DNA from: Pseudomonas palleroniana
GTDB taxonomy: Bacteria > Pseudomonadota > Gammaproteobacteria > Pseudomonadales > Pseudomonadaceae
DNA: 64,000 nucleotides
NCBI RefSeq assembly: GCF_003031675.1
Contig: NZ_PYWX01000048.1
Span: forward strand, 1-64,000
Direction: 5' to 3'
Of the stretch, positions 1 to 9,206 are shown piece after piece. The translations under genes were made by a program, and so were the position numbers. The notes beneath the pieces are model-generated. The model saw nothing but the letters and a program-made list of their open reading frames with translations, searched no databases and was not told the origin of the DNA. How positions within the stretch are numbered: the stretch's first letter is position 1; each line of letters opens with the position of its first letter.

Positions 1-137
1 CGTTGATAGAGCCAAACAACACCGCCCTACCAACTCCTTCTGGGCTTCGATGAACTGAAGCTATTCGCTGCCTGAATCTTCGTAACTTCTTGTTTACCAA
101 GGAGTTTTTAGTTTCGACTGCGCCGGAAGTGGGGCGA

Positions 138-165
138 ATTATAGACAGATATAATTCGCCGTCAA
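138..165 (-). promoter_or_regulatory. Strong sigma-70 promoter, probably of an rRNA operon
   Basis: Read leftward, a -35 box TTGACG (165-160) and a perfect -10 box TATAAT (143-138) are separated by 16 bases and followed by a C-rich discriminator, which is typical of stable-RNA P1 promoters. The remaining bases to position 1 hold no gene and would be the transcribed leader. In P. aeruginosa the tyrS paralogue tyrZ lies next to a 16S rRNA gene, so an rrn operon just outside the window is the likely target. The promoter is seen; the identity of the target is inferred. Confidence 0.7.
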
Positions 166-180
166 CCACTAATTTCAGCT

Positions 181-1380
181 TTATTCAGCCTTGAGCGTAA
201 TACGCGCAAATGCCTTCTTCCCTGCCTGACAGACATGGGTAGCACCAAGCTCGTATATAAAGGTGCGATCAACCACCTCACCATCTATACGCACACCGCC
301 GGAACCCAGCAGATCACGTGCCACCGCCGAGTTCTTCACCAGGCCCGCCTTGTTAAGGACAGCCGCGATCGGCATTGCCTCTGCAGCAGCCAATTCAATC
401 TCAGGCAGATCGTCCGGCAGCTCGCCATCCTTCATACGGTTACCCGCCGCACGGTGAGCACTGGCCGCAGCCTCTTCACCATGGAAACGCGCAACGATCT
501 CTTCTGCCAACTTGATCTTGACGTCCCGCGGATTCGCACCCGCCTCTACATCGGCACGCAATGCGTTGATCTCATCCATCGAGCGGAAGCTCAACAACTC
601 GAAGTAACGCCACATCAGCGCATCCGGAATAGACACCAGCTTGCCGTACATCACGCCGGGAGCTTCCTGGATACCCACATAGTTACCCAAGGATTTGGAC
701 ATCTTCTTGACGCCATCCAACCCCTCCAGCAAAGGCATAGTCAGAATGCATTGAGCTTCTTGCCCATACGCACGCTGCAGCTCACGCCCCATCAGCAGGT
801 TGAACTTCTGATCAGTACCGCCCAGCTCGACGTCCGCACGCAACGCCACCGAGTCATACCCCTGGACCAGCGGATACAGGAACTCGTGAATGGCAATCGG
901 CTGATTGGTGGAGTAGCGCTTATCGAAATCATCGCGCTCAAGCATGCGCGCGACAGTGTACTGAGAGGTCAGACGAATAAAGTCCGCCGGCCCCATCTGA
1001 TCCATCCAGGTGGAGTTGAACGCCACCTCGGTCTTGGCCGGATCGAGAATCTTGAACACCTGCGTCTTATAGGTCTCGGCATTCTCGAGAACCTGCTCAC
1101 GAGTCAGCGGCGGACGCGTTGCGCTTTTGCCGCTCGGATCACCGATCATCCCGGTGAAATCACCGATCAGAAAAATGACCTGATGCCCCAGCTCCTGGAA
1201 CTGACGCAACTTGTTAATAAGCACGGTATGCCCCAAGTGCAGATCCGGTGCTGTCGGATCAAAGCCAGCCTTGATACGCAGGGGCTGGCCACGCTTGAGC
1301 TTTTCAATCAGCTCGGCCTCGACCAACAATTCTTCCGCACCACGTTTTATCAGCGCTAGCTGCTCTTCAACCGACTTCAT
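181..1380 (-). CDS. tyrS: Tyrosyl-tRNA synthetase
   Basis: Cytoplasmic class I synthetase that charges tRNA-Tyr. The 399-residue protein carries the HIGH-class signature HLGHT at residues 48-52 and KMSKS at about 226-230, followed by a C-terminal S4-type RNA-binding domain. An upstream in-frame ATG at 1425 would add 15 residues of non-conserved sequence; the ATG at 1380 begins the family N-terminus MKSVEEQLALIKRG and is preferred. The HLGHT/KMSKS forms fit the TyrZ-like subgroup found in Pseudomonas. It is transcribed divergently from the peptidase gene at 1590. Confidence 0.97.
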   Translation of the reverse strand: MKSVEEQLALIKRGAEELLVEAELIEKLKRGQPLRIKAGFDPTAPDLHLGHTVLINKLRQFQELGHQVIFLIGDFTGMIGDPSGKSATRPPLTREQVLENAETYKTQVFKILDPAKTEVAFNSTWMDQMGPADFIRLTSQYTVARMLERDDFDKRYSTNQPIAIHEFLYPLVQGYDSVALRADVELGGTDQKFNLLMGRELQRAYGQEAQCILTMPLLEGLDGVKKMSKSLGNYVGIQEAPGVMYGKLVSIPDALMWRYFELLSFRSMDEINALRADVEAGANPRDVKIKLAEEIVARFHGEEAAASAHRAAGNRMKDGELPDDLPEIELAAAEAMPIAAVLNKAGLVKNSAVARDLLGSGGVRIDGEVVDRTFIYELGATHVCQAGKKAFARITLKAE

Positions 1381-1416
1381 AACAGACCCGCAAGGCTCGA
1401 ATTCAAAAGGGAACCA

Positions 1417-1444
1417 ACCATACAAGATCAGTGACTAATTACAA
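1417..1444 (-). promoter_or_regulatory. Putative tyrS promoter
   Basis: On the minus strand TTGTAA (1444-1439) and TATGGT (1422-1417) are 16 bases apart, giving a predicted 5' leader of about 30 bases before the tyrS ATG at 1380. The box match is reasonable and the position fits. It is a pattern match only. Confidence 0.45.
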
Positions 1445-1493
1445 GTTTTGCCCTACGTACGGACACCACTCAGCAAGCCCAGCGTTCGCGAGC

Positions 1494-1522
1494 TTGCGCC
1501 ACAGATGATTTGGTTATATTTT
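1494..1522 (+). promoter_or_regulatory. Weak candidate promoter for the M23 peptidase gene
   Basis: TTGCGC (1494-1499), a 17-base spacer and TATTTT (1517-1522) lie upstream of the peptidase gene in an AT-rich patch. The predicted leader (about 1530-1589) contains three copies of TTCATCTT and no clear Shine-Dalgarno sequence. Confidence 0.35.
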
Positions 1523-1589
1523 ATACAGTTATTTCATCTTCATCATGTCATTCATCTTTTCCATTTCATCTTCAAAGTCAAAATTACTT

Positions 1590-3002
1590 ATGACCACTGA
1601 ACCGTCTAAAGCGCCGCCGCTTTACCCGAAGACCCACTTGCTCGCCGCAAGTGGCATCGCCGCTCTTCTCAGCCTGGCACTCCTGGTATTCCCTTCCAGT
1701 GACGTAGAAGCCAAACGAACATCCCTGAGCCTTGACCTGGAAAGCCCAGTTGAACAACTGACACAAGATCAAGACGCTTCCGACGCCCAACAAGCCACAA
1801 ATGCACCAGTTGAATCACCCTTCGCACAGATAGAAAACACGCCTGAAGAGACTCAACAGGCCGAACAGGAGCCGCCTGCAGCCGCCCCTGCCAAGAACCC
1901 ACTGCATCGCGAAGTGATCGTGGCGAAAGGTGACACGCTATCAACCTTGTTCGAGAAGGTCGGCTTGCCCGCCGCCACCGTTAATGAGGTGTTGGCCAGC
2001 GATAAACAAGCCAAGCAATTCACCCAGCTCAAGCACGGCCAGAAGCTTGAGTTCGAAATGGCGCCAAACGGCCAGCTGAACAACCTGCACAGCAGCACCA
2101 GCGACCTGGAAAGCATTGCCCTGACCCGGGGCGCCAAAGGTTTCACCTTCAACCGCATAACCGCCAAGCCCGTAATGCGCTCAGCTTACGTACACGGCGT
2201 AATCAATAGCTCCCTGTCTCAATCAGCCGCCCGCGCCGGCTTGTCCCACAGCATGACCATGGACATGGCCAAGGTGTTCGGCTACGACATCGACTTCGCC
2301 CAGGACATCCGCCAGGGTGACGAATTCGACGTGATCTACGAACAGAAAGTCGCCAACGGTAAAGTCGTCGGCACCGGCAACATTCTTTCCGCACGTTTTA
2401 CCAACCGCGGCAAGACCTATACCGCCGTTCGCTATACCAACAAACAGGGCAATAGCAGCTACTACACTGCCGACGGCAATAGCATGCGCAAGGCCTTCAT
2501 TCGTACGCCCGTCGACTTCGCTCGTATTAGCTCGCGTTTCTCCATGGGTCGCAAGCATCCAATTCTGAACAAAATCCGCGCCCACAAAGGCGTCGATTAC
2601 GCAGCCCCTCGCGGCACGCCTATCAAGGCAGCCGGTGACGGTAAAGTCCTGCTGGCCGGCCGTCGTGGCGGTTACGGCAACACCGTGATCATCCAGCACG
2701 GCAACACTTACCGTACCCTGTATGGTCATATGCAAGGTTTCGCCAAGGGCGTATCGACAGGCAGTAACGTGAAGCAGGGCCAGGTGATCGGTTATATCGG
2801 TACCACCGGCCTGTCGACTGGACCGCACTTGCACTATGAGTTTCAGGTCAACGGCGTTCACGTAGATCCGCTGGGCCAGAAGCTGCCAATGGCCGACCCT
2901 ATCGCCAAGGCCGAGCGCGCACGCTTCCTGCAACAGAGCCAGCCGCTGATGGCGCGCATGGATCAGGAACGGTCCACCTTGCTGGCTTCGGCGAAGCGTT
3001 AA
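1590..3002 (+). CDS. M23 family murein metallo-endopeptidase with OapA/LysM-like domain (MepM-like)
   Basis: Predicted zinc peptidase cutting peptidoglycan cross-bridges in the periplasm. The 470-residue protein has a cytoplasmic N-terminus, one membrane anchor at about residues 15-37 (rich in A, L, S), a proline/glutamine-rich linker, a LysM/OapA-like region (about 100-165, starting REVIVAKGDTLSTLF) and a C-terminal M23 domain. The metal-binding motifs are present: HKGVDYA at about 331 and the HLH of TGPHLHYEF at about 412. The start at 1590 is chosen over ATG 1545, which would only add a serine-rich stretch; neither has a strong ribosome-binding site. anmK follows after 3 bases, so cutting and recycling of murein are probably co-expressed. 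Confidence 0.9.
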   Translation: MTTEPSKAPPLYPKTHLLAASGIAALLSLALLVFPSSDVEAKRTSLSLDLESPVEQLTQDQDASDAQQATNAPVESPFAQIENTPEETQQAEQEPPAAAPAKNPLHREVIVAKGDTLSTLFEKVGLPAATVNEVLASDKQAKQFTQLKHGQKLEFEMAPNGQLNNLHSSTSDLESIALTRGAKGFTFNRITAKPVMRSAYVHGVINSSLSQSAARAGLSHSMTMDMAKVFGYDIDFAQDIRQGDEFDVIYEQKVANGKVVGTGNILSARFTNRGKTYTAVRYTNKQGNSSYYTADGNSMRKAFIRTPVDFARISSRFSMGRKHPILNKIRAHKGVDYAAPRGTPIKAAGDGKVLLAGRRGGYGNTVIIQHGNTYRTLYGHMQGFAKGVSTGSNVKQGQVIGYIGTTGLSTGPHLHYEFQVNGVHVDPLGQKLPMADPIAKAERARFLQQSQPLMARMDQERSTLLASAKR

Positions 3003-3005
3003 GGT

Positions 3006-4097
3006 ATGTCGCTCTATATAGGCGTGATGTCCGGGACCAGTCTCGATGGCCTGGATATCGCCCTGATCGAACAAGACCCGACGATCAAATTGATCGCCAA
3101 CCACTATATTCCCATGCCGGACACGCTGCGCACCGAGCTTCTTGACCTGTGCGCCAGCGGCCCGGACGAGATAGCCCGCTCGGCCATTGCCCAGCAACAC
3201 TGGGTAACACTGGCCGCTCAGGGCATCCACGCCTTGCTGGACCAGCAAAATCTCAAGCCTCAGGATATCCGTGCGATTGGCAGCCATGGCCAGACCATCC
3301 GCCATGAACCTGCACGGGGCTTCACCGTTCAGATCGGCAACCCCGCCCTGCTCACCGAGCTGACCGGTATCGCCGTGGTCAGCGACTTTCGCAGCCGTGA
3401 TGTAGCGGCCGGCGGCCAGGGCGCACCCTTGGTACCCGCCTTTCATGAAGCGTTGTTCGGCGAGCAGACCGGTCAGCGCGCCGTACTAAATGTCGGCGGG
3501 TTCAGCAATCTCAGCCTGATTGAAACCGGCAAGCCCGTAGCGGGCTTCGACTGCGGCCCGGGCAACGTATTGCTGGACGCCTGGATTCATCACCAACGCG
3601 GTGAGCACTTTGACCGAGACGGCCAATGGGCGGCCAGTGGCAAGGTCCAGCCGCAGTTACTCAACGCGCTGCTCAGCGACCCCTTCTTCCAGACCAAAGG
3701 CCCGAAAAGTACCGGACGCGAAGTGTTCAACCTGAAATGGCTGCAACAGCATCTCGGTCAATTGCCTGCGTTCCAGCCTCAGGATGTGCAAGCCACCCTG
3801 CTTGAGCTGACCGCCCTGACCGTCGTCGAATCTCTACAAGCGGCACAATCCGGAACGCAGACCCTGCTGATCTGCGGCGGCGGCGCCCATAACGCTACGC
3901 TGATGAAGCGATTGGCCGCACTGCTGCCCAACACCCAGGTCGATAGCACCGCTTCTTACGGTGTAAGCCCCGACTGGGTTGAGGCCATGGCCTTCGCTTG
4001 GCTGGCCCATTGCTGCCTCGAAGGCATCGCCGCCAACCGCCCGAGTGTCACCGGTGCACGCGGGCTTCGGGTCCTGGGCGCGATCTACCCCGCCTGA
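3006..4097 (+). CDS. anmK: Anhydro-N-acetylmuramic acid kinase
   Basis: Cytoplasmic kinase that opens and phosphorylates anhydro-MurNAc to MurNAc-6-phosphate during peptidoglycan recycling. The 363 residues match the family length. The N-terminal phosphate-binding motif GVMSGTSLDG (residues 6-15) and the C-terminal ATPase-fold motif LLICGGGAHN are visible. It starts 3 bases after the peptidase stop, so the two genes form an operon ending in the terminator at 4121. A second recycling route (amgK-murU) is also encoded in this window. Confidence 0.96.
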   Translation: MSLYIGVMSGTSLDGLDIALIEQDPTIKLIANHYIPMPDTLRTELLDLCASGPDEIARSAIAQQHWVTLAAQGIHALLDQQNLKPQDIRAIGSHGQTIRHEPARGFTVQIGNPALLTELTGIAVVSDFRSRDVAAGGQGAPLVPAFHEALFGEQTGQRAVLNVGGFSNLSLIETGKPVAGFDCGPGNVLLDAWIHHQRGEHFDRDGQWAASGKVQPQLLNALLSDPFFQTKGPKSTGREVFNLKWLQQHLGQLPAFQPQDVQATLLELTALTVVESLQAAQSGTQTLLICGGGAHNATLMKRLAALLPNTQVDSTASYGVSPDWVEAMAFAWLAHCCLEGIAANRPSVTGARGLRVLGAIYPA

Positions 4098-4120
4098 CGA
4101 CACTGAGAATCGCAGACAGC

Positions 4121-4160
4121 AAAACGCCGCTTGGCCAATCAAGGCCAAGCGGCGTTTTTT
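4121..4160. terminator. Bidirectional rho-independent terminator between anmK and erpA
   Basis: The arms AACGCCGCTTGGCC and GGCCAAGCGGCGTT flank a 6-base loop, with a T-run on the right and an A-run on the left. It can terminate anmK (plus strand) and the convergent erpA (minus strand). Confidence 0.9.
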
Positions 4161-4172
4161 ATGCGCTATCGA

Positions 4173-4523
4173 TCAGATCGAGAACGAAGACCCGCAACCA
4201 CAGGTAGTCGTGGCATTAGGGTTCTTGATCACAAAACGCGAACCTTCCAGACCTTCCTGATAATCCACCTCGGCACCTGCCAGGTATTGGAAGCTCATCG
4301 GGTCAACGACCAGGCTGACGCCCTCGCGCTCGACGATCGTATCGTCGTCGGCCACATCTTCATCGAAGGTAAAACCGTACTGAAACCCTGAACAACCGCC
4401 GCCCGTAACGAATACGCGCAGCTTCAAGCGATCATTACCCTCTTCATCGACCAGGCTCTTCACCTTGTGCGCAGCACCGTGGGTGAATTGCAAAGCCGTG
4501 GGGGTGAAGGATTCAACGCTCAT
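4173..4523 (-). CDS. erpA: Iron-sulfur cluster insertion protein ErpA
   Basis: A-type carrier that delivers Fe-S clusters to apo-proteins such as isoprenoid-synthesis enzymes. The 116-residue protein has the three conserved cysteines of the HesB/IscA family: one in [12 protein letters not shown] and two in the C-terminal [10 protein letters not shown]. The start at 4523 (MSVESFTP) has a good GGGAG ribosome-binding site about 10 bases upstream. An upstream in-frame ATG at 4571 is rejected because it lacks a site and adds non-family sequence. It is convergent with anmK and downstream of argC on the same strand, with a terminator between. Confidence 0.95.
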
Positions 4524-4644
4524 GCTGATAATCTCCCGGCGTAGCGCCGCCCTATGCGTAATGGACGGCATTATCCGCTTCTCCTAGAAAAGCGGTCAAC
4601 TATTGTTACGGTATATCAATCTGCTCAAGCGCCATTAAAAACAC

Positions 4645-4669
4645 AAAAGGCCCGATCAACGGGCCTTTT
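4645..4669 (-). terminator. Rho-independent terminator of argC
   Basis: The stem AAAAGGCCCG/CGGGCCTTTT has a 5-base loop and lies 20 bases past the argC stop. On the minus strand it is followed by a T-rich run. It separates argC from erpA. Confidence 0.85.
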
Positions 4670-4688
4670 GCACAGCGACAAAGCCGTC

Positions 4689-5723
4689 TTAAGGCAGCAT
4701 GCCTGCGTGAGACAAGCCCAGCTTTTCATCCAGGCCAAACAGGATATTCATGTTCTGCACCGCCTGGCCCGACGCGCCCTTGACCAAGTTGTCGATCACC
4801 GACAGCACCACCACCAAGTCGCCATCCTGCGGACGGTGCACGGCAATACGGCATACATTGGCACCACGCACGCTGCGGGTTTCCGGGTGGCTGCCGGCGG
4901 GCATCACGTCGACGAACGGCTCGTTGGCGTAACGCTTTTCAAACAGCGCCTGCAGATCAACCGAGCGATCGACCACGGTGGCGTAGAGCGTGGAGTGAAT
5001 ACCACGGATCATCGGCGTCAGATGTGGCACAAAAGTCAGGCCCACATCCTTACCGGCAGCACGGCGCAGCCCTTGGCGGATTTCCGGCAGGTGGCGATGC
5101 CCTTTGACTGCGTAGGCTTTCATGCTTTCCGACGTCTCGGAGTACAGCGAACCTACTGCCGCGCCACGACCGGCGCCACTCACGCCCGACTTGCAGTCCG
5201 CGATCAAACGCGAAGCATCTGCCAGCCCGGCCTCCAGCAATGGCAGGAAACCCAGCTGGGTCGCAGTCGGATAGCAGCCCGGCACGGCAATCAGGCGCGC
5301 TTGTTTGATCTGCTCGCGATTGACTTCCGGCAGGCCATACACCGCCTCCTCCAGCAATTGCGGTGCGCCGTGCGGCTGGCCGTACCATTTGGCCCACTCA
5401 TCGGCATCCTGCAGGCGGAAGTCTGCGGACAGGTCGATCACCTTGGTGCCGGCCGCCAGCAGTTCGCCAGCCAACGCATGGGCCACACCGTGGGGCGTAG
5501 CGAAAAACACCACATCACAGGCGCCCAGGGTCTTGATGTCCGGAACACTGAATGCCAGGCCGTCATAGTGGCCTCGCAGGTTCGGGTACATATCGGCCAC
5601 GGCCAGCCCGGCCTCTGATCGGGAAGTGATGACGACCACCTCTGCCTGCGGATGCTGGGCCAACAGACGCAGCAATTCGACACCGGTGTAACCCGTGCCG
5701 CCGACGATACCGACCTTGACCAT
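4689..5723 (-). CDS. argC: N-acetyl-gamma-glutamyl-phosphate reductase
   Basis: Arginine biosynthesis enzyme that reduces N-acetylglutamyl-5-phosphate with NADPH to the semialdehyde. The 344-residue protein begins MVKVGIVGGTGYTG (Rossmann nucleotide-binding motif) and has the catalytic cysteine in VPGCYPTA. The start at 5723 is preferred over an upstream ATG at 5816, which would add 31 residues before the Rossmann motif. It is divergent from hemJ. Confidence 0.97.
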   Translation of the reverse strand: MVKVGIVGGTGYTGVELLRLLAQHPQAEVVVITSRSEAGLAVADMYPNLRGHYDGLAFSVPDIKTLGACDVVFFATPHGVAHALAGELLAAGTKVIDLSADFRLQDADEWAKWYGQPHGAPQLLEEAVYGLPEVNREQIKQARLIAVPGCYPTATQLGFLPLLEAGLADASRLIADCKSGVSGAGRGAAVGSLYSETSESMKAYAVKGHRHLPEIRQGLRRAAGKDVGLTFVPHLTPMIRGIHSTLYATVVDRSVDLQALFEKRYANEPFVDVMPAGSHPETRSVRGANVCRIAVHRPQDGDLVVVLSVIDNLVKGASGQAVQNMNILFGLDEKLGLSHAGMLP

Positions 5724-5858
5724 AAACCTGCCCTCAACGAACCCACTGGAAAGGCGTCGATAATAGGGGCCGTATCGTCCTGCGACAACCGCCAACGTGA
5801 CGTACGGCCGCGTCAACCACTACTATCTTGGCTACCGTGAACCTGGGAATAATCAAAA

Positions 5859-6287
5859 ATGCTTTATCTATGGGTCAAAGCCTTTCATATCGTCAGCATC
5901 GTCTGCTGGTTTGCCGGGCTGTTCTACCTCCCCCGCCTCTTCGTCTACCACGCTCAAAGTGAGGACACCGTCAGCAAAGAACGCTTCAGCGTGATGGAAC
6001 GCAAGCTTTACCGCGGCATCATGGGGCCGGCGATGCTCGCCACATTGATATTCGGTATCTGGATGCTTGCGCTTAACCCCGGCATCTTTCAATCGGGTGC
6101 CTGGATCCACGCCAAGCTCACGCTTGTCGTACTGTTGATCGGCTACCACCACATGTGCGGCGCACAGGTGAAGCGTTTTGCCCGTGGCGAAAACACCCGC
6201 AGCCATGTCTTTTATCGCTGGTTCAATGAAGTGCCGGTTCTGATATTGCTGGCTATCGTAATTTTGGTCGTGGTCAAACCGTTCTAA
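5859..6287 (+). CDS. hemJ: Protoporphyrinogen IX oxidase HemJ (CopD-like membrane protein)
   Basis: Small inner-membrane enzyme for the penultimate haem synthesis step in bacteria lacking HemG/HemY. The 142 residues form about four membrane helices. The N-terminal MLYLWVKAFHIVSIVCWFAG contains the conserved histidine of the first helix, and a second conserved histidine region is HAKLTLVVLLIGYHH. Length and sequence fit the HemJ family. Confidence 0.88.
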   Translation: MLYLWVKAFHIVSIVCWFAGLFYLPRLFVYHAQSEDTVSKERFSVMERKLYRGIMGPAMLATLIFGIWMLALNPGIFQSGAWIHAKLTLVVLLIGYHHMCGAQVKRFARGENTRSHVFYRWFNEVPVLILLAIVILVVVKPF

Positions 6288-6312
6288 CTTCACATCACAC
6301 GGGGTACCTCCA

Positions 6313-7275
6313 ATGTCGCTGCCCGCTCTGCTTGAACAACGTCTGCGCCTGCCGGTAGTGGCTGCGCCGATGTTCCTGATTTCCAACCCGCAACTGGTCC
6401 TGGCGTGTTGCCGCAACGGGGTGGTCGGGAGCTTCCCGGCGCTCAACCAGCGCGAAAGCAGCGGCTTCAAGGCCTGGCTGGAGGAAATCGAAGCGGGCCT
6501 GGCACAGTTGGACAACCCCGCGCCATATGCCGTCAACCTGATCGTGCACAACAGCAACCCACGTCTGCAGGCCGACCTGGCGATCTGTATCGAACACAAG
6601 GTCCCCATCGTCATTACCAGCCTCGGCGCGGTGAAGGAACTGGTCGACGCCGTGCACAGCTATGGCGGACTGGTGTTTCACGACGTCACCACGCGGCGCC
6701 ATGCCGAGAAAGCCGCAGAAGCGGGTGTTGACGGCCTGATCGCCGTGGCGGCCGGCGCCGGAGGCCATGCAGGCACCTGGAGCCCATTCTCGCTGATCGC
6801 TGAAATACGCCAGTTCTTCGATAAAACGCTGCTGCTGGCCGGCTGCCTGAATCATGGGCACGAGATCCTCGCCGCCCAGCTGTTGGGAGCCGACCTTGCG
6901 TATTTCGGCACGCGCTTTATCGGCACCACCGAAAGTCATGCGCCGGATGCCTATAAAGAGATGCTGCTCACATCGCGGGCCGCCGACATCGTGCACACTC
7001 CAGCAGTCTCCGGCGTACCCGCCAGCTTCATGCGCCAGAGCCTGGAAAACGCCGGCTTCGACCTCGCAGCCCTTCAAGGCAAGGCGCAAGTCAATTTCGG
7101 CTCCAAGCTCAAGCCGTTGAATGACGAGGCCAAAGCCTGGAAAACCGTATGGTCTGCCGGCCAAGGTGTCGGGGAAATCAATGATTTGCCCACTGTGGAC
7201 GAACTCGTTGCTCGCCTGGATGCCGAATACCGCAAGGCCCGCGAGCAGGTGACACAGTTACGCTGGCCACGCTGA
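6313..7275 (+). CDS. NAD(P)H-dependent flavin oxidoreductase, nitronate monooxygenase family
   Basis: Predicted FMN TIM-barrel enzyme of the nitronate monooxygenase / 2-nitropropane dioxygenase class. The 320-residue protein begins LRLPVVAAPMFLISNPQLVLACC, with phosphate-binding glycine-rich segments AAGAGGHAGTWSP (about 146-158) and ADLAYFGTRFIGTTES. The substrate cannot be deduced. It starts 25 bases after hemJ with the site GGGGTACCTCCA upstream, so it may be co-transcribed with hemJ. Confidence 0.85.
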   Translation: MSLPALLEQRLRLPVVAAPMFLISNPQLVLACCRNGVVGSFPALNQRESSGFKAWLEEIEAGLAQLDNPAPYAVNLIVHNSNPRLQADLAICIEHKVPIVITSLGAVKELVDAVHSYGGLVFHDVTTRRHAEKAAEAGVDGLIAVAAGAGGHAGTWSPFSLIAEIRQFFDKTLLLAGCLNHGHEILAAQLLGADLAYFGTRFIGTTESHAPDAYKEMLLTSRAADIVHTPAVSGVPASFMRQSLENAGFDLAALQGKAQVNFGSKLKPLNDEAKAWKTVWSAGQGVGEINDLPTVDELVARLDAEYRKAREQVTQLRWPR

Positions 7276-7344
7276 TACAATTGCCGGACCGGCTGGCAGC
7301 AGCCGGCCTGCAACCCTCCCACTACAAACGACAAGGATGCCCGC

Positions 7345-8307
7345 ATGAGCGACAACCGTTTCAAGATAGTGTTTGATGGAGCATTGCTCCCGGGTGTCGA
7401 AAGCACCACTGCCAAGCTGAACCTCGCCGAGCTGTTCAAGAGTGAAGTCGAGGCCATCGAGAAACTCTTCACCGGCCGCCCCGTTGCGCTGAAACGTGAC
7501 CTGTCCCGCCCGGACGCAGAAACCTATCTCAACGCACTGAAAAACGCCGGCGTCGACGCACGTATCGAAGCCGAACAGCCGGTAGCCTTCAGCCTGGCAG
7601 AAACCCACGAAACATCGTCCCACACCTCAGACTTCTCGCAACCAGCCGCCTCGCCCTATGCCCCACCGCGCGCAGCCGTAGGCGATGAGTTGCCGGAATA
7701 CGCCCCCCTCAACGTGTTCACCATCCATGGACGTATCGGCCGCCTGCGGTACCTGGCCTGGACACTGGTGTTGACCGTTGCGATGCTCGTCGCCTCCGGC
7801 ATCATCGCCACTGCCGGCTTTGCCGTGGCAACCGCTTCGCCGACCGCGGGTATCATCCTGGGCTCGCTGCTGGGCTTTGCGTTGTTCGTGGCCATGCTCT
7901 GGGTCAGCGTGCAAATCGCCGTGCAGCGGCTGCACGACCTGGGTTGGTCCGGCTGGTTATGGTTCCTCAACCTGGTCCCGCTGGTGAACAGCGTCTTCCC
8001 GATCTTGTTGCTGGTATTGCCGGGGAACGCTGGCGCCAACCAATACGGTGCGCCACCACCGCGCAACTCCACTGCGGTAAAAGTCCTGGCGACCTTGTGG
8101 CTGGCGTTTATTCCGGTGATGCTGGCTATCGTGGTTACGCTGGGTATGAACGGTTATCTGAATCAACTCGAAGCCAACATGGACAGCGGCTACGAAAACA
8201 GCTCGATCACCTCCGATGACGCTGCCGATCAGAGCGTTATCGTTGATGAAGAAGACGCGCAAAGTGCTGATGAAGCAGCCGAACCTGTAGACTCTCCAGA
8301 ACAGTGA
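7345..8307 (+). CDS. DUF805 inner-membrane protein with N-terminal cytosolic domain
   Basis: Function unknown. The 320-residue protein has a soluble N-terminal region (1-110) resembling a small alpha/beta domain seen ahead of some DUF805 proteins. A DUF805 membrane domain follows, with several helices from about 130 to 275 and the family motif VQIAVQRLHDLGWSGWLWFLNLVPLVN (given here by positions 191-217). The tail (about 280-320) is acidic and low-complexity, rich in D, E and S. A G-rich ribosome-binding site (AAGGATG) precedes the start. Confidence 0.75.
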   Translation: MSDNRFKIVFDGALLPGVESTTAKLNLAELFKSEVEAIEKLFTGRPVALKRDLSRPDAETYLNALKNAGVDARIEAEQPVAFSLAETHETSSHTSDFSQPAASPYAPPRAAVGDELPEYAPLNVFTIHGRIGRLRYLAWTLVLTVAMLVASGIIATAGFAVATASPTAGIILGSLLGFALFVAMLWVSVQIAVQRLHDLGWSGWLWFLNLVPLVNSVFPILLLVLPGNAGANQYGAPPPRNSTAVKVLATLWLAFIPVMLAIVVTLGMNGYLNQLEANMDSGYENSSITSDDAADQSVIVDEEDAQSADEAAEPVDSPEQ

Positions 8308-8321
8308 AGAAACGCCCGCCC

Positions 8322-8345
8322 GCCTGTGATGTCCCTGTCACAGGC
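8322..8345. other. Inverted repeat between DUF805 and SDR genes
   Basis: Arms GCCTGTGA (8322-8329) and TCACAGGC (8338-8345) flank 8 bases. There is no following T-run, so it is not a clear terminator. The spacing does not fit a CRP/Vfr site. Confidence 0.4.
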
Positions 8346-8371
8346 TCGGCGGCGTTGCGATGGAGAAAGGC

Positions 8372-9160
8372 ATGACCCGTTACGCTCTGATCACCGGTGC
8401 CTCCAGCGGCATCGGCCTGGCTTTGGCCGAAGCCCTGGCCCGGCGCGGCCGCAGCCTGATTCTGGTGGCCCGTCAGCGTGATCAGTTGGAAAACATTGCA
8501 ATCGAATTGACTCAACGCTTTGGCGTCGAGGTGCTGTTTCGTGCCTGCGACCTGGGCGAGCCCCTGCGTTTGTCTGGGTTCCTGCTGGAACTGGAAGAAG
8601 GCGAACGTCAGATCGACTTGCTGGTGAACTGCGCCGGCATCGGCACCAGCGGGCCATTTCTGGCCCAGGACTGGATGACCGAACAAGACCTGATCGAAGT
8701 CAACATTCTGGCCCTGACCCGCATGTGCCATGCCCTTGGCAACGCGATGGCCCTGCACGGGGGCGGGCAGATTCTCAACGTCGCCTCAGTCGCCGCCTTC
8801 CAGCCCGGCCCGTGGATGAGCAGCTACTACGCCAGCAAGGCTTATGTACTGCACTTTTCCGAAGGGTTGCGCGAAGAGTTGAAAACCTGCGGCATCAAAG
8901 TTTCAGTCTTGTGCCCCGGACCTACACGCACGGCGTTCTTCGGCACCGCGCAAATGGACGCCGCAAAGCTCGACCGCAGCGGACAATTGATGAGCGCTGA
9001 GGAAGTGGCGCTCTATACCGTGCGAGCACTGGAAAAGAACAAAGCCATCATCATTCCCGGGCGACGCAATCGCTGGCTGGCCTTCAGCCCGCGTTTCAGC
9101 CCACGCTGGCTGACCCGCAAGATCGCAGGCGCGATCAACAAGGCCTATTGCCCGCGCTGA
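8372..9160 (+). CDS. Short-chain dehydrogenase/reductase (SDR) family protein
   Basis: Predicted NAD(P)-dependent oxidoreductase of unknown substrate. The 262-residue protein has the cofactor motif TGASSGIG near the N-terminus, the NAG-type motif VNCAGIG, the catalytic serine region LNVASVAAFQPG and the YxxxK motif YYASKAY. The C-terminal region ends with a basic stretch. ATG 8372 is favoured because GGAGAAAGG sits 5-9 bases upstream; ATG 8360 would start inside that site. Confidence 0.85.
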   Translation: MTRYALITGASSGIGLALAEALARRGRSLILVARQRDQLENIAIELTQRFGVEVLFRACDLGEPLRLSGFLLELEEGERQIDLLVNCAGIGTSGPFLAQDWMTEQDLIEVNILALTRMCHALGNAMALHGGGQILNVASVAAFQPGPWMSSYYASKAYVLHFSEGLREELKTCGIKVSVLCPGPTRTAFFGTAQMDAAKLDRSGQLMSAEEVALYTVRALEKNKAIIIPGRRNRWLAFSPRFSPRWLTRKIAGAINKAYCPR

Positions 9161-9206
9161 CCGCCTGGGTACACTCACCTCGCACTTTCATAATGGAGAA
9201 ACAGCT

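Noticed and set aside
8322..8345. Possible CRP/Vfr site TGTGA...TCACA
   Set aside because: The half-sites are 8 bases apart rather than 6, and it lies at the end of a gene rather than at a promoter.
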